From: Hyphomicrobiales bacterium
GTDB lineage: Bacteria > Pseudomonadota > Alphaproteobacteria > Rhizobiales > Devosiaceae
Length of the DNA stretch: 64,000 nucleotides
Direction: 5' to 3'
NCBI GenBank assembly: GCA_900470445.1
Contig: UCAU01000001.1
Coordinates: 199 to 64,198 of the forward strand
Shown here piece by piece: positions 63,403 to 64,000 of the stretch. The notes below the pieces were generated by a model. That model did no database searches. It saw nothing but the letters and a program-made list of their open reading frames with translations, and was not told the DNA's origin. Every line of letters starts with the position of its first letter. Within the stretch, counting starts at the first letter, position 1. Made by a program: the position numbers and the translations under genes.

Positions 63403-64000
63403 TCAACTGGATGTGGTTTTGCGAAAATAACGATGGGGCACGAAGGGCGTCGGCACCACTTCGGCGGCCTGGGCACGGCCGCGGACACTGACTTGCAGCC
63501 GGGTTCCAGCGGCGACATGGGCGGGGGGCACAAAGCCGAGCGCGATGGCCTTGCCGAGCGAAGGGGCAAAGCCGCCACTGGTGACGACACCGATTACAGC
63601 GCCGGCGCCATCAAGAATTTCGGCGCCTTCGCGGGCCGGGGCACCCTCGACGACAAGACCGACGCGCTTGCGGGCGGGGCCGTTTTCGCGCTCGGCCAAA
63701 ATGCGGGCGGCGCCGGGAAAGTCAGCAGCCTCGCGGCGGCGCTTGGAAACTGCAAAGCCCAGATCCGCTTCAATGGGCGAAATGGTCTCGTTGAGGTCAT
63801 GCCCATAAAGCGGCAGGCCCGCCTCGAGCCGCAGGCTGTCGCGGGCGCCCAGGCCAATCGGCTTGACGCGCTCATCGGCCAGCAAAGTGTCCCAGAAAGC
63901 TTTGGCTATGCTGGCTGGCGCCAGGATTTCAAAGCCATCCTCGCCGGTATAGCCCGAGCGGGAAATGATCAGTGTCTGCCCGTTCCAATCGAAGGGGCCA
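63403..64000 (-). CDS. gcvT: Aminomethyltransferase (glycine cleavage T protein), 5'-truncated by window end
   Basis: T protein, which transfers the methylene group to tetrahydrofolate. Only the C-terminal ~199 codons are in the window. The frame continues past 63885 to the window edge as FDWNGQTLIISRSGYTGEDG...AFWDTLLADERVKPIGLGARDSLRLEAGL, so the start lies beyond 64000. RSGYTGEDGFEI and GLGARDSLRLEAGLPLYGHDL are GcvT signatures, and GVVTSGGFAPSLGKAIALGFV is the late motif. Any glycine riboswitch would lie outside the window. Confidence 0.96.
   Translation of the reverse strand, partial: GPFDWNGQTLIISRSGYTGEDGFEILAPASIAKAFWDTLLADERVKPIGLGARDSLRLEAGLPLYGHDLNETISPIEADLGFAVSKRRREAADFPGAARILAERENGPARKRVGLVVEGAPAREGAEILDGAGAVIGVVTSGGFAPSLGKAIALGFVPPAHVAAGTRLQVSVRGRAQAAEVVPTPFVPHRYFRKTTSS

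Overview
The window is a GC-rich chromosomal segment from an alphaproteobacterium, most likely a Hyphomicrobiales (Rhizobiales) member close to Devosia. The pointers are the aerobic cob-type B12 genes, the rhizobial small families (DUF6101, DUF4170, DUF2093, DUF1127, IalB), BioR/BioY biotin control, the Entner-Doudoroff cluster and the rhizobial palindromic repeats. This placement is inferred from gene content and was not tested by a search. No rRNA, tRNA, CRISPR array, prophage or classical insertion sequence was seen. Coding density is high and almost every gene is intact.

Layout. 1-13.0 kb: aerobic cobalamin synthesis (cobN, a small P-loop kinase, cobO, a cation-efflux gene, cobE, cobK, cobA, cobB, cobQ, cobD, cobU/P). 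13.2-18.5 kb: glucose oxidation (BadF-type sugar kinase, zwf, pgl, edd). 18.5-20.8 kb: a divergent pair of citrate-synthase paralogues, one carrying a DNA-binding domain, around a perfect palindrome. 21-33.5 kb: housekeeping genes (mutL, a TDT exporter with its LysR regulator, tadA, fabV, a patatin, purD, gshA, rsmE, ubiA). 33.8-41 kb: envelope and DNA-repair genes (cysQ-like, DUF4170, an LpxB-like glycosyltransferase, DUF2093, xseA), then a LysR, DUF1127, PilZ and IalB. 41.3-47.8 kb: the aa3 cytochrome c oxidase operon (coxB, coxA, ctaB, coxF-like, ctaG, coxC, DUF983, surf1). 47.9-53.2 kb: thrC, an M16 peptidase, a GNAT, then bioR and bioY-DUF1284 with BioR boxes. 53.3-60 kb: a membrane PAS-GGDEF-EAL protein, yqgE, a DsbD-alpha-like protein, a peroxiredoxin, a lipoprotein and a methyltransferase. 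60-64 kb: the glycine-cleavage operon gcvT-gcvH-gcvPA-gcvPB, with gcvT cut by the window end.

The most unusual feature is inside cobN. A complete DUF559 (Vsr/restriction-fold) endonuclease module, bounded by 40-bp inverted repeats with one mismatch, sits in frame in the cobaltochelatase. The inserted block is exactly 468 bp, or 156 codons. The same repeat units occur without a payload at four intergenic loci in the window. This suggests a repeat family mobilised with, or by, a DUF559 nuclease and able to enter genes without breaking the reading frame. Second in interest is the MerR-like HTH-citrate synthase fusion facing a second citrate synthase across a perfect 22-bp palindrome, a plausible enzyme-as-repressor switch.
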